Shown: positions 45,085-52,432, counted from the stretch's first letter. The stretch is 64,000 nucleotides of DNA from Belliella baltica DSM 15883 (GCF_000265405.1 NC_018010.1:868001-932000), one strand, 5' to 3'. Numbers and translations: made by a program. The notes: generated by a model not told the origin, from the sequence alone.

Positions 45085-45429
45085 AGAAGTATTAACAAAT
45101 AAATAAATTAACTTAGCAACTGATACTTTTGGTCCAACAAATGGGGAGTGTTATATATAGTCTCTGTTCTACTTTCATTTATTGGAACAATAATTTTGAA
45201 TTTGATAGATCTAACTTATCTATGGAAATAGTTTTTTAAAGTTTAATCTTGAACAGTTGAAACTTAATTGAGATTGAATCTTTTCAAGAAAGATTGAGAA
45301 TGAAAAAAATTTTCCTAAAGAATACTTTTTAAGCAAACTGACATGTTTTTTAGAGTTATTAAAATGAAATCTATATGTTCAAATAGTGTTAAATTTATAG
45401 ATTGCATAAGATTAAATAAATTATAGGAA

Positions 45430-46707
45430 ATGGGGAATATTGCTGATCTGAAAGAGCAAGTATTGGTAGAGGAATTTTTTGGTAAAAAGTTCAAAATTAG
45501 ATTCGTTGAGGAAGACTCGGGAAAGGCGGCCTTGACTCATTATATGATGCTTCACGGGCATAAGGAAGGCGAAGTTTATAAAGAGAGAGCTGTTTCGTTT
45601 TACAGAGATTATTTAGAAAATAAAGATGGTGAAGGTATCACACTTCATGAAGCTTATGAGGCAATACAATATAGCCTATTTGACCATAAAAAATCAATAC
45701 CATTTCCAGAAGTAGAAATACCCAAATTTAAATTTATTGACCTTTTTGCAGGGATAGGCGGATTCAGGTTAGCTTTCCAAAGTCTTGGTGGTAAATGTGT
45801 TTTTACGAGTGAATGGGACGAACAGGCAAAGAAAACTTACTATGCGAATTTTGGTGAGATTCCTTTTGGAGATATAACAAAGCCTGAAACTAAAAACTTT
45901 ATTCCTGATGGTTTTGATGTGCTTTGTGCTGGGTTTCCTTGTCAGGCCTTTTCTATAGCTGGAAAAAGAGGTGGGTTTGAAGATACTAGAGGTACATTGT
46001 TTTATGACGTAGCAGAAATTATCAAAAGAAAAAAACCAAAAGCCTTCTTTCTAGAAAATGTAAAAGGACTCGTAAATCATGATCGAGGGAGAACCTTATC
46101 GACTATACTAAATGTCCTAAGAAATGATCTTGGGTACTATGTGCCAGATCCCAAGGTAATTAATGCCAAGGATTTTGGTGTTCCTCAGAACAGGGAGCGG
46201 ATCTTTATTGTGGGTTTTAGATCAGACTTAGGCATTAAACAATTTAGCTACCCAGAACCTGAAAATATTCCAGTTGCTTTTGAAGATGTAAAAGAGAAAC
46301 ATACAGTTTCTGTAAAGTACTATTTATCAACCCAATACTTAAAAACATTGCAAGAGCATAGAAAGCGACATGAAAGCAAGGGAAATGGGTTTGGGTATGA
46401 AATCATCCCAGATGAAGGCATCGCTAACGCAGTGGTCTGCGGAGGCATGGGCAGGGAAAGAAACCTTGTTTACGATGATAGACTGGAAGACTTCACTCCA
46501 ATAACCCATATCAAAGGTGAAGTAAATAGACTTGGAATAAGGAAAATGACGCCAAGAGAATGGGCAAGACTTCAAGGGTTTCCAGATGAATTTGTGATTC
46601 CTGTCGCGGATGCATCTGCATACAAACAGTTTGGTAATTCGGTCGCTGTGCCAGCTATCAGAGCTACGGCAAATGAAATCATTAAAAGAATATTGAAAAA
46701 TGCTTAA
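45430..46707 (+). CDS. DNA cytosine-C5 methyltransferase (R-M locus, first)
   Basis: A 425-residue m5C methyltransferase with an extra N-terminal region of about 95 residues. Motif I is FIDLFAGIGGFR, motif IV GFPCQAFS (catalytic C171), motif VI ENVKGLV, motif VIII QNRERIFIVGF. The target-recognition region spans about 285-365. Motif IX is MTPREWARLQGFPDEF and motif X YKQFGNSVAVP. The recognition sequence cannot be read. Its end overlaps the putative nuclease gene by 8 bp, so the two form a coupled restriction-modification pair. Confidence 0.95.
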   Translation: MGNIADLKEQVLVEEFFGKKFKIRFVEEDSGKAALTHYMMLHGHKEGEVYKERAVSFYRDYLENKDGEGITLHEAYEAIQYSLFDHKKSIPFPEVEIPKFKFIDLFAGIGGFRLAFQSLGGKCVFTSEWDEQAKKTYYANFGEIPFGDITKPETKNFIPDGFDVLCAGFPCQAFSIAGKRGGFEDTRGTLFYDVAEIIKRKKPKAFFLENVKGLVNHDRGRTLSTILNVLRNDLGYYVPDPKVINAKDFGVPQNRERIFIVGFRSDLGIKQFSYPEPENIPVAFEDVKEKHTVSVKYYLSTQYLKTLQEHRKRHESKGNGFGYEIIPDEGIANAVVCGGMGRERNLVYDDRLEDFTPITHIKGEVNRLGIRKMTPREWARLQGFPDEFVIPVADASAYKQFGNSVAVPAIRATANEIIKRILKNA

Positions 46708-47320
46708 AGAGTTAGGAATAATAATTGGGTCTAATACAAAAGCAGGAATGGCATTTGAATCACTTTTCCCAAACTTCATGGAAGTAGAATATTCAAAGCC
46801 ATCAGAGTACGTGAAGACTTATTGGAATAAGTATCAAAGTCTAGTTGATACAAATAGTAATTTGAACGGTAAAGTTTTTGAATATATACTAGCAACACTT
46901 TGTATTCGCGAAAACATTTTACCAATTTATATAAGTGCTAAAGTAGCTTTTGTTCCAAATGTTATTTATGATCTTATGTTTTACACATCAGAAAGAGGGC
47001 CAGTTTGTTGGAGCGTCAAAACAAGCTTAAGAGAAAGATACAAACAAGCAGACCTTGAATCAATAGCTCTCAAATATGTTCATAGAAAAGCCCTGAGCTA
47101 CTTGATTACACTCGATGAAAGAGAAGCACGAGGAGTAAAGGAGAAAATAAAAACAGGAGATGTAATTGGTTTAGATGATGTTATTGTAGCAACTGAGCCT
47201 GAATTTGATAAGTTAGTTGCTGACCTAAAAACTTATCAATTTGAAGAGCCTCCATTAGTAAAAGTAATTGCCTCTAGTCAAGTTGTCACTAAAGATAAGG
47301 TAAAATCTACTTTTCAATAA
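46700..47320 (+). CDS. Putative type II restriction endonuclease (PD-(D/E)XK-like)
   Basis: A 206-residue protein without a family name that I can give. Candidate catalytic residues are E61 (NGKVFEYILA), D91 (NVIYDLMFY) and the S105-V-K107 strand (VCWSVKT), followed by SLRERYKQADLES. A K(T/S)xxRER(W/Y)(K/R)Q segment of this kind recurs in several type II nuclease families. The 8-bp overlap with the upstream methyltransferase gene is the strongest contextual support. A methyltransferase accessory protein is the alternative. Confidence 0.68.
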   Translation: MLKELGIIIGSNTKAGMAFESLFPNFMEVEYSKPSEYVKTYWNKYQSLVDTNSNLNGKVFEYILATLCIRENILPIYISAKVAFVPNVIYDLMFYTSERGPVCWSVKTSLRERYKQADLESIALKYVHRKALSYLITLDEREARGVKEKIKTGDVIGLDDVIVATEPEFDKLVADLKTYQFEEPPLVKVIASSQVVTKDKVKSTFQ

Positions 47321-47360
47321 ATTGATAAAACCAACTTTCTATGTATTCCCTTTAAACTAA

Positions 47361-48632
47361 TTATTGGTCGATTAGCTTAAGAATTCCGCACCTTCTACTA
47401 TAGTTTTTAATGCTATAATAAGCATTCAAAAACTTCACGATTGCGAAACCCACCTCCTGACCTAAGTTCACGGGTACAGCATTTCCAATTTGCTTGTACT
47501 GCTGAGCTAAGGAACCAGCAAATTCCCAATCATCTGGAAAAGTTTGGATTCGGGCATATTCTCGAACCGTAAAAGGTCTGGTTTCTTCTGGATGACAACG
47601 CTCAGTTTGTTTTTGTGCTGGGCTACAAGTTAAGGTCAGTGATGGTTCATCCCATCCAATTCTTCTTGCCATTCCAGTTTTGCCTCCTCCCAAGTAAAAG
47701 CTTCCTCCCATGTATTCTTTTTGGAGATTTTCTGGAAGGTCACGCCAATATCCTTTAGGGGGGATCATATCCAAAACTTTCTTTTTATATGCAGGATATT
47801 TTGCACCGTTTGATTTTGGGACATCTGTATCAAACAATGGCCCTTTTTTCAAGGCATCTTCTAAATTGAAAATTTTTTTATGTGGCTTCGGGTATTGGAA
47901 ATCTATATCTATGTCTTTTCTAATGCCAACCAAAATCAATCGCTCTCTTTTTTGAGGAACCCTGTAATGGATAGCCTTTAAAACTTGAACGGGAACTACT
48001 CTGTAGCCAATTTCATCCAAAATGGAAATCATACCTTGCAAGGTTTTACCTTTTTCATGGCTCAATAAGCCTCTCACATTTTCACCTATACAGATGGCTG
48101 GATTAACTTCTTGGACTACTCTTGCAAATTCATAGAATAAGGTTCCCCTGGCATCATTAAGCCCTAGTTTTTTGCCAGCATAGCTGAAAGCTTGGCAAGG
48201 AAAACCACCAGTGACAACATCTACTTTGTTACGGTATTGTGAAAAATCAAAGTCTTTGATATCTCCTTCCATCACATTCCAGTGAGGTCTATTTCTTCTC
48301 AAAGTTTCACATGCCCACTTATCGATTTCATTAAGTGCAACACATTTCAAGCCTGCCTTTTCCATTCCAATACCTAATCCACCCGCACCAGCAAAAAGCT
48401 CGAGAACAGCATATTCATGATTCGGTTCTGCATAATTGGAGACTTCGTCATCAATAACCTCATCAAATAAACTCCCCAAAAGTAACTGAACATCGGATTT
48501 TCGGTAAACCCTATAATTTGAAACAGGCTCTCTAACAGCATTTAGGATGCCTTCTTTGTCCCATCTTCTCAATGTTTCTTTGCTTTTACCTACCAAATCA
48601 GCTGTTTCTGCTAATGACAAATATTCATTCAT
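47361..48632 (-). CDS. DNA cytosine-C5 methyltransferase fused to a MerR-type HTH
   Basis: A 423-residue protein from the ATG at 48632 (MNEYLSLAETADLVG); longer starts add an unlikely cysteine-rich tail. Residues 1-55 form an excisionase/MerR-like winged helix (ETADLVGKSKETLRRWDKEG, YRVYRKSDVQLLL). After a linker come motif I VLELFAGAGGLGIGME, motif IV GFPCQAFS (C146), ENVRGLL, QKRERLILVG, motif IX TVREYARIQTFPDDW and motif X YKQIGNAVPV. It faces the first methyltransferase/nuclease pair with a 40-bp gap. The HTH may let it regulate the locus. Two methyltransferases would suit an asymmetric target site or two independent specificities. Confidence 0.92.
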   Translation of the reverse strand: MNEYLSLAETADLVGKSKETLRRWDKEGILNAVREPVSNYRVYRKSDVQLLLGSLFDEVIDDEVSNYAEPNHEYAVLELFAGAGGLGIGMEKAGLKCVALNEIDKWACETLRRNRPHWNVMEGDIKDFDFSQYRNKVDVVTGGFPCQAFSYAGKKLGLNDARGTLFYEFARVVQEVNPAICIGENVRGLLSHEKGKTLQGMISILDEIGYRVVPVQVLKAIHYRVPQKRERLILVGIRKDIDIDFQYPKPHKKIFNLEDALKKGPLFDTDVPKSNGAKYPAYKKKVLDMIPPKGYWRDLPENLQKEYMGGSFYLGGGKTGMARRIGWDEPSLTLTCSPAQKQTERCHPEETRPFTVREYARIQTFPDDWEFAGSLAQQYKQIGNAVPVNLGQEVGFAIVKFLNAYYSIKNYSRRCGILKLIDQ

Positions 48633-48742
48633 AACCAAATTATCAAACCTTACACAATGGTTACAAATATATAATAATAAGTTTTCCAAAAGTTAAAAAA
48701 TGATAGAATATTTGACCGTAAAAATTTCTGAAAATAATTGAT

Positions 48743-48830
48743 TGACGCTAATTGTCTCAGAAATATTTTCTCTTGTCTCAATGTCCAAATCTAATTCGCA
48801 TGCACGAAATGAATGTGACAACTAATGTCA
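48743..48830. promoter_or_regulatory. Two related operator-like sites between the HTH-methyltransferase gene and a small gene
   Basis: TGACA-ACTAA-TGTCA (48816-48830) is a perfect inverted repeat. A related site, TTGACGCTAATTGTCTCA (48743-48760, approximately), shares CTAAT-n-GTC and the TGAC arm, and TTGTCTCA recurs at about 48773-48780. They lie in the 258-bp divergent spacer upstream of the HTH-methyltransferase gene and are candidate sites for its HTH or for the XRE regulator. Confidence 0.45.
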
Positions 48831-48890
48831 ATAGTTTGCTTTTGATTTAAGGTAGAAATATTTTTAAAACTATTAAAGAAAAAACCTATC

Positions 48891-49127
48891 ATGAACAAGA
48901 TCACAGTTATTGGCACAGAGTATATTACGCCATCAAGAACTTTAGAGACAATAGCATTGGAAAATTCTAGAAGAAGACGCTGTGTATTTGTTTACAATTA
49001 TGAAGGAACTCACTTTAGATTCTTTGATACCTTAATCAGCGTACTTGAATTTTTTCAATCTGGAAAAGATAGTAGTGTAAGCTTTAATACAGAGGATGAA
49101 TTGGATTCTTACTTAAAAAATTATTAA
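48891..49127 (+). CDS. Small hypothetical protein in the R-M island
   Basis: A 78-residue protein not recognised. It is soluble, with an Arg cluster (SRRRRCVFVYNYEG) and an acidic C-terminus (FNTEDELDSYLKNY), and could be a small alpha/beta fold. It is divergent from the HTH-methyltransferase gene and convergent with the XRE regulator. Codon usage looks ordinary. No function can be given. Confidence 0.6.
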   Translation: MNKITVIGTEYITPSRTLETIALENSRRRRCVFVYNYEGTHFRFFDTLISVLEFFQSGKDSSVSFNTEDELDSYLKNY

Positions 49128-49167
49128 AAAATAAGTTAGATTATACAAACTATCTGGATCTAATATA

Positions 49168-49374
49168 TCAAAACCTTACCAACTCCTCAATCCCCACCCC
49201 CAAAGCCTCCGCCAACTTCTCCATCACTTCCAAAGATACATTGCGTTTGCCCTGTTCTATTCCAGAGATATAGGGGCGATTGAGACCGGACTTTTCGGCC
49301 AGTTCCTCTTGGGACAGGCCTTTTTCTTTTCTGAGGGTTTTGAGTCTATTTCCAAATTTTTCTTTGATATCCAT
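49168..49374 (-). CDS. XRE-family regulator (R-M controller-like)
   Basis: A 68-residue Cro/CI-type protein consisting only of the HTH domain: FGNRLKTLRKEKGLSQEELAEKSGLNRPYISGIEQGKR followed by a short helix. Its size and composition resemble controller (C) proteins of restriction-modification systems, and it sits 0.5 kb from such a locus, but antitoxin or orphan repressor roles are possible. A symmetric operator (49385-49402) lies 10 bp upstream of its start codon, which suggests self-regulation. Confidence 0.9.
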   Translation of the reverse strand: MDIKEKFGNRLKTLRKEKGLSQEELAEKSGLNRPYISGIEQGKRNVSLEVMEKLAEALGVGIEELVRF

Positions 49375-49384
49375 AAAATAATAT

Positions 49385-49402
49385 TGTTTACTATTATAAA
49401 CA
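49385..49402. promoter_or_regulatory. Symmetric operator upstream of the XRE gene
   Basis: TGTTTA-CTATTA-TAAACA is a perfect inverted repeat with 6-bp arms and a 6-bp centre, the usual size for an XRE dimer site. It lies 10 bp before the XRE start and 55 bp before the divergent unknown gene, so one site could control both. Confidence 0.65.
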
Positions 49403-49457
49403 TTTAGATTTTTTTCATTACATTAAGATAGTCAGTTTTGTCAACCATTTAAACAAA

Positions 49458-50093
49458 ATGTATATGTATCAAGCTCACTTCTCTTCTTCAATTGATCCGA
49501 ATTGGATGATCTCAGAAGATGATCCTGATAACAAGTATATAGAACTTTTGGGATATGATCGTGAATTTTTGATATCAATAAGTTTTGAGCCTGATGAAAA
49601 TGTATCCAAACCTTATTTTCTGAATTTTCAACAAATGAAAGGGGCCTTTCAGAGATATGATTATACCACGTTTGGAATTAGCTGTTGGCATGCCTCTCCG
49701 AAAGAAACTGTCTCCACTGCGATCGAACTTATGAAGATGGTCAAGATCAATTATCCGAATTTTTCACCTGTTTCCCATGAAATATATGTCGGTCTTGGTC
49801 CTGTTTCAGAAATGGACAAAGTGAAAAATGACTTGGGTGGTGAGTTCATGGTTTCTGATGCCTTTGGAAAGGCATTGGTTTTCAAGAAAGTACAATTCAT
49901 AGCCCAAGATTTTGATTTGATTGAGACTGCTTGCAGGATCATCAAAAATTATACTTCTATGTTTCAAGTATCAGAAGCGGAGTTCATTGGAGGAATCCTT
50001 TGCAATGAAAAAGCACAATATTTAGGGGGGTTGGATTATAAGGGAAACTTCCTAAATGAAGCAATATTTCAAAACCTAAGAGCAATCGTATGA
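49458..50093 (+). CDS. Unrecognised protein, first gene of an island cassette
   Basis: A 211-residue soluble protein with no signal peptide and no domain that I recognise. It is rich in aromatic and acidic residues (ISFEPDENVSKPYFLNFQQM, FGISCWHASPKETV) and has a mixed alpha/beta pattern. Its stop overlaps the start of the next gene by ATGA (50090-50093), so the pair is translationally coupled. It is divergent from the XRE gene and shares the 83-bp spacer containing the XRE operator, so it may be under XRE control. Confidence 0.75.
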   Translation: MYMYQAHFSSSIDPNWMISEDDPDNKYIELLGYDREFLISISFEPDENVSKPYFLNFQQMKGAFQRYDYTTFGISCWHASPKETVSTAIELMKMVKINYPNFSPVSHEIYVGLGPVSEMDKVKNDLGGEFMVSDAFGKALVFKKVQFIAQDFDLIETACRIIKNYTSMFQVSEAEFIGGILCNEKAQYLGGLDYKGNFLNEAIFQNLRAIV

Positions 50094-50344
50094 TTCTAGA
50101 AATAAAAGAAATAGCCGATGTCAAGATATTTTTCGAGCAGCTGCTTGAAGAAGAAAGTCTAAATTTTCATCCAGATGAAGATTTCAAAAACTACATCAAT
50201 GTAAAAACAAGACTTCCATCTTATTCAAGTAAGGAAGCTAATCTGAGAAATTGTCTCTTGGAATCCTGCTTTGAACTATGTCAAAGCGAAAATGTCGATA
50301 TCTATGAATTTGGAGTTACAAAATTATTTTCTAAACTAAACTAA
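50090..50344 (+). CDS. Small acidic protein coupled to the preceding unknown gene
   Basis: An 84-residue acidic protein, probably mostly helical (VKIFFEQLLEEESLNFHPDEDFKN, then NCLLESCFELCQSENV). It is not recognised. Its ATG overlaps the upstream stop, and a third small gene follows after 7 bp. An acidic small partner beside a larger protein is typical of immunity or adaptor proteins, but there is no evidence for that here. Confidence 0.75.
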   Translation: MILEIKEIADVKIFFEQLLEEESLNFHPDEDFKNYINVKTRLPSYSSKEANLRNCLLESCFELCQSENVDIYEFGVTKLFSKLN

Positions 50345-50351
50345 TAAAACA

Positions 50352-50495
50352 ATGAAAAAGGTCAAATTGAAAACACTAATCAAAGCACTGAAAGAGGTAA
50401 AGAAAAAAGGTGGGAAATATGTTCAATACGAAGGGACTTTGTTTATCAAAGAAATGGGAAATGAAATTATTTTAACAACAGAGATGCAATGGTAA
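50352..50495 (+). CDS. Very small basic protein, third gene of the cassette
   Basis: Found by reading downstream of the acidic gene: ATG at 50352, TAA at 50493-50495, 47 residues. The start is strongly basic (MKKVKLKTLIKALKEVKKKGG), followed by a beta-like segment (KYVQYEGTLFIKEMGNEIIL). It lies 7 bp after the preceding stop, so co-translation is likely. Unknown function; the charge opposite to its neighbour could allow pairing. Confidence 0.6.
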   Translation: MKKVKLKTLIKALKEVKKKGGKYVQYEGTLFIKEMGNEIILTTEMQW

Positions 50496-50541
50496 TTTTC
50501 ATAAAGCGGTTTTGGATATGGATCCCAAAAATAAAAACAAT

Positions 50542-50695
50542 AAGCTCAATCTCATGTTATTTAAAGCTCAAAAGTCTACTATTTAAGCTTTAAATTAGTT
50601 CTTTTTGAGCTTATTATTGAAATAAGCTCAAAAAGATTTATAAATAAGCTCATTTATTCCTATGTTTGAGCTTATAAAGGGTAATATTTGAGCTT
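50542..50695. promoter_or_regulatory. Eight-site AGCT operator array, 21-22-bp phased
   Basis: AGCT cores, mostly within TAAGCTCA or its complement TGAGCTTA, start at 50543, 50565, 50586, 50608, 50625, 50647, 50669 and 50691. Spacings are 22, 21, 22, 17, 22, 22 and 22 bp, so all but one step place sites on about the same helix face. The two central sites form a perfect inverted repeat with 14-bp arms (TTTTTGAGCTTATT at 50602-50615, complement at 50621-50634). The last site ends 4 bp before the Fic-HTH ATG, where it would cover the ribosome-binding region. Confidence 0.8.
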
Positions 50696-50699
50696 CATT

Positions 50700-51734
50700 A
50701 TGGCAGAAATTGACAATGACATTATTAAATTCTTACAAGAGAACCCATTAAGCTCTTCTACTGATATCCATAAAGGAATCGGTAAAAGTTCATATGCCAC
50801 AGTGAAGCGGGCGATTGCTAAATTGTTGGAAAATGGACAGTTAATATCCAAAGGGCAGCGACGTGCAACCCGATATCAAGTAAGTTTATCAAATCAGCTT
50901 TTGGGGTATATTGATATAGAGACTTACTTTGAAAAAGAAATTGACGAACGCGAAATCCAAGAAGGGTTTAATTTTCAATTGGTCAAACAAGTCTTGGCAA
51001 AAGTAGACATTTTCACTGCGGATGAAGTCAAAGTTTTACGACAATTACAAGAAGAGTTTCAATCTAATATAGCTCAAATGAGTCCGGATGTGTATAATAA
51101 AGAGATGGAAAGACTTGCCATAGATTTGAGTTGGAAATCATCACAGATCGAAGGCAATACCTATTCTTTGTTAGAGACAGAGCGTCTACTAAAAGACAAA
51201 GAGACTGCTGCGGGAAAATCGAAAGATGATGCAACCATGCTCCTCAATCACAAAGAAGCATTAAACTTTATTCTTGATAATCCTGACTATGTTGTGCCTT
51301 TGACTATAGCAAGAATCGAAGATATACATAGCATCCTAGTTAAGGAACTTCCTGTCGAACGAAATATTAGACAACGCCGCGTAGGTATTTCAGGCACAAA
51401 TTATAAGCCGTTAGATAATGAACATCAAATAAGGGAAGCTCTCGAAGAAATGTGCAAACTTATTAATAACAAGGAAAACATATTTGAAAAATCCCTTTTA
51501 GCGTTGGTAATGTTATCTTATATCCAAGCCTTCAATGATGGTAACAAGCGAACGGCAAGAATAATTAGTAACGCCATTCTGATTGCTAATCAATATTGTC
51601 CAATCTCGTTTAGGACAATTGATTCTGTTGAATACAAAAAAGCTATGCTGATTTTTTATGAGCAAAATAATATTAGTGTTTTCAAGGAAGTATTTATAGA
51701 GCAATTCCGGTTTGCAGTAAAAACGTATTTCTAA
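50700..51734 (+). CDS. Fic-domain protein with N-terminal winged helix; catalytic His replaced
   Basis: 344 residues from the ATG at 50700; a TTG four codons upstream lies inside the operator array. Residues 1-62 are a winged helix (TDIHKGIGKSSYATVKRAIAKLL, then a basic wing). The Fic domain follows, with inhibitory motif SSQIEGN (S147, E151) before the core. The core reads Q276-A-F-N-D-G-N-K-R-T-A-R, so the His of HxFx(D/E)GNxRxxR is Gln (codon CAA 51525-51527). AMPylation should be weak or absent unless this subgroup works differently. The phased array before the gene suggests that it represses itself. It may be a regulator for the cassette upstream. Confidence 0.88.
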   Translation: MAEIDNDIIKFLQENPLSSSTDIHKGIGKSSYATVKRAIAKLLENGQLISKGQRRATRYQVSLSNQLLGYIDIETYFEKEIDEREIQEGFNFQLVKQVLAKVDIFTADEVKVLRQLQEEFQSNIAQMSPDVYNKEMERLAIDLSWKSSQIEGNTYSLLETERLLKDKETAAGKSKDDATMLLNHKEALNFILDNPDYVVPLTIARIEDIHSILVKELPVERNIRQRRVGISGTNYKPLDNEHQIREALEEMCKLINNKENIFEKSLLALVMLSYIQAFNDGNKRTARIISNAILIANQYCPISFRTIDSVEYKKAMLIFYEQNNISVFKEVFIEQFRFAVKTYF

Positions 51735-51794
51735 CCTCCACCCCAAGACATTCCCCCTTCTTTTCACGTCTCTATTCTGTAACTTGATACTGAA

Positions 51795-52193
51795 ATGAAA
51801 CGATCAATCACTTGGCTTTTACTCCTTTGGGGTACTACAGCCTGTAATTCAACTGACGATATGGATCCTACTTTGCTTCAAGGGCAGTTTACGGGTACTT
51901 TTGAGCGTACTGTAGATGGAAGCTCTGAGGGGGTGGAAAGTATTTCTTTGCTTTTGGAAGGAAATAGTTTCTCGGGTGAAGGTGGAGCGAATCGCTATCC
52001 TACCATCTGTCGGGGCACTTTTGCTGTTGAGGGAAATAAAGTCAACTTTTCCAATAGCTGTTTTTTTACAGCGGATTTTGACTGGACCTTGATATTGTCT
52101 GGAGACTTTAGAGTTGAGCGTGATGAAGATGAACTAATTCTATCCAAAAACGAGGGGTTGATCGTGGATATGTACCGGTTGGTGAAGAAATAA
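51795..52193 (+). CDS. Small hypothetical lipoprotein
   Basis: A 132-residue protein with a lipobox (LLLWGTTACNST). The mature part is beta-rich with two cysteines (TICRGTF, NSCFF), suggesting a small lipocalin-like or META-like barrel, but I cannot name the family. It follows the Fic gene by 60 bp and may be an independent unit. It is followed by repeat-derived spacer DNA. Confidence 0.7.
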   Translation: MKRSITWLLLLWGTTACNSTDDMDPTLLQGQFTGTFERTVDGSSEGVESISLLLEGNSFSGEGGANRYPTICRGTFAVEGNKVNFSNSCFFTADFDWTLILSGDFRVERDEDELILSKNEGLIVDMYRLVKK

Positions 52194-52227
52194 AGGATGA
52201 AGAATGAATCTCTTGCAGATCCTCTCA

Positions 52228-52290
52228 AAGTGAGGCAAGTACGCTGATTTCACAGATTTTTTATCGTAAATGGGTACGAATGAACACAAA
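52228..52290. repeat. Degenerate dispersed intergenic repeat
   Basis: The spacer contains TTTCACAGATTTTTTATCG and a following GGTACGAATGAACACAAAT, words of the cacaga/cacgga-type repeat debris also seen at 52552-52657 and 60718-60942 (and faintly at 2753-2783). No coding potential. Confidence 0.5.
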
Positions 52291-52432
52291 TATTGAGGAA
52301 TAGTTAAATTAGTTATCAGTTCCTAAGTTCTTGGTACATTTTCCCAAACCATTATTTCTTAACACCGTACTTTTAATAGGTGCTTTTTTTTGGCATTGAT
52401 ATATTTTATTTTCAACGAACCACATTGATTTT

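Larger units (their letters stand above)
43840..45155 (+). mobile_element. IS3-family insertion sequence, about 1316 bp
   Basis: The ends TATAATACTCCCCA (43840-43853) and, reverse complemented, TATAACACTCCCCA (45142-45155) match at 13 of 14 positions, with weaker matching further in (GACCA). A 3-bp TAT duplication flanks them (43837-43839 and 45156-45158). The element carries orfA and orfB in the IS3 arrangement and a long palindrome after orfB. It is visibly more GC-rich than the surrounding DNA. The exact ends are inferred from the repeat, the duplication and the restored reading frame, because the flanks are TA-rich. Confidence 0.85.
42863..45231 (+). pseudogene. Membrane-protein gene split by an IS3-family element
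   Basis: The left part (42863-43839) codes for 325 residues: two N-terminal helices (WTVIYIVFLIIPGVFFKRF), a soluble middle with a Gly/Pro turn region, and two C-terminal helices (about 258-280 and 292-311). The frame then runs into the insertion sequence and ends with IS-derived residues (ILPKIETRG). Removing 43840-45155 and one copy of the TAT duplication joins ATA (43838-43839 plus 45159) to an open frame from 45160 that codes for 23 hydrophobic residues (VSVLLSFIGTIILNLI...) and ends at TAG 45229-45231. The restored protein is 349 residues. I do not recognise the family. Confidence 0.75.

Noticed and set aside
46339..46779. Antisense open frame over the first methyltransferase and nuclease genes
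   Set aside because: It runs against two supported genes and shows no domain or start context.
50542..50695. Phased AGCT sites as a CRISPR array or plasmid iterons
   Set aside because: The repeated word is only about 8 bp, changes orientation and has no cas genes; no Rep, Par or plasmid gene is near. An operator reading fits better, although iteron-like function is not fully excluded.
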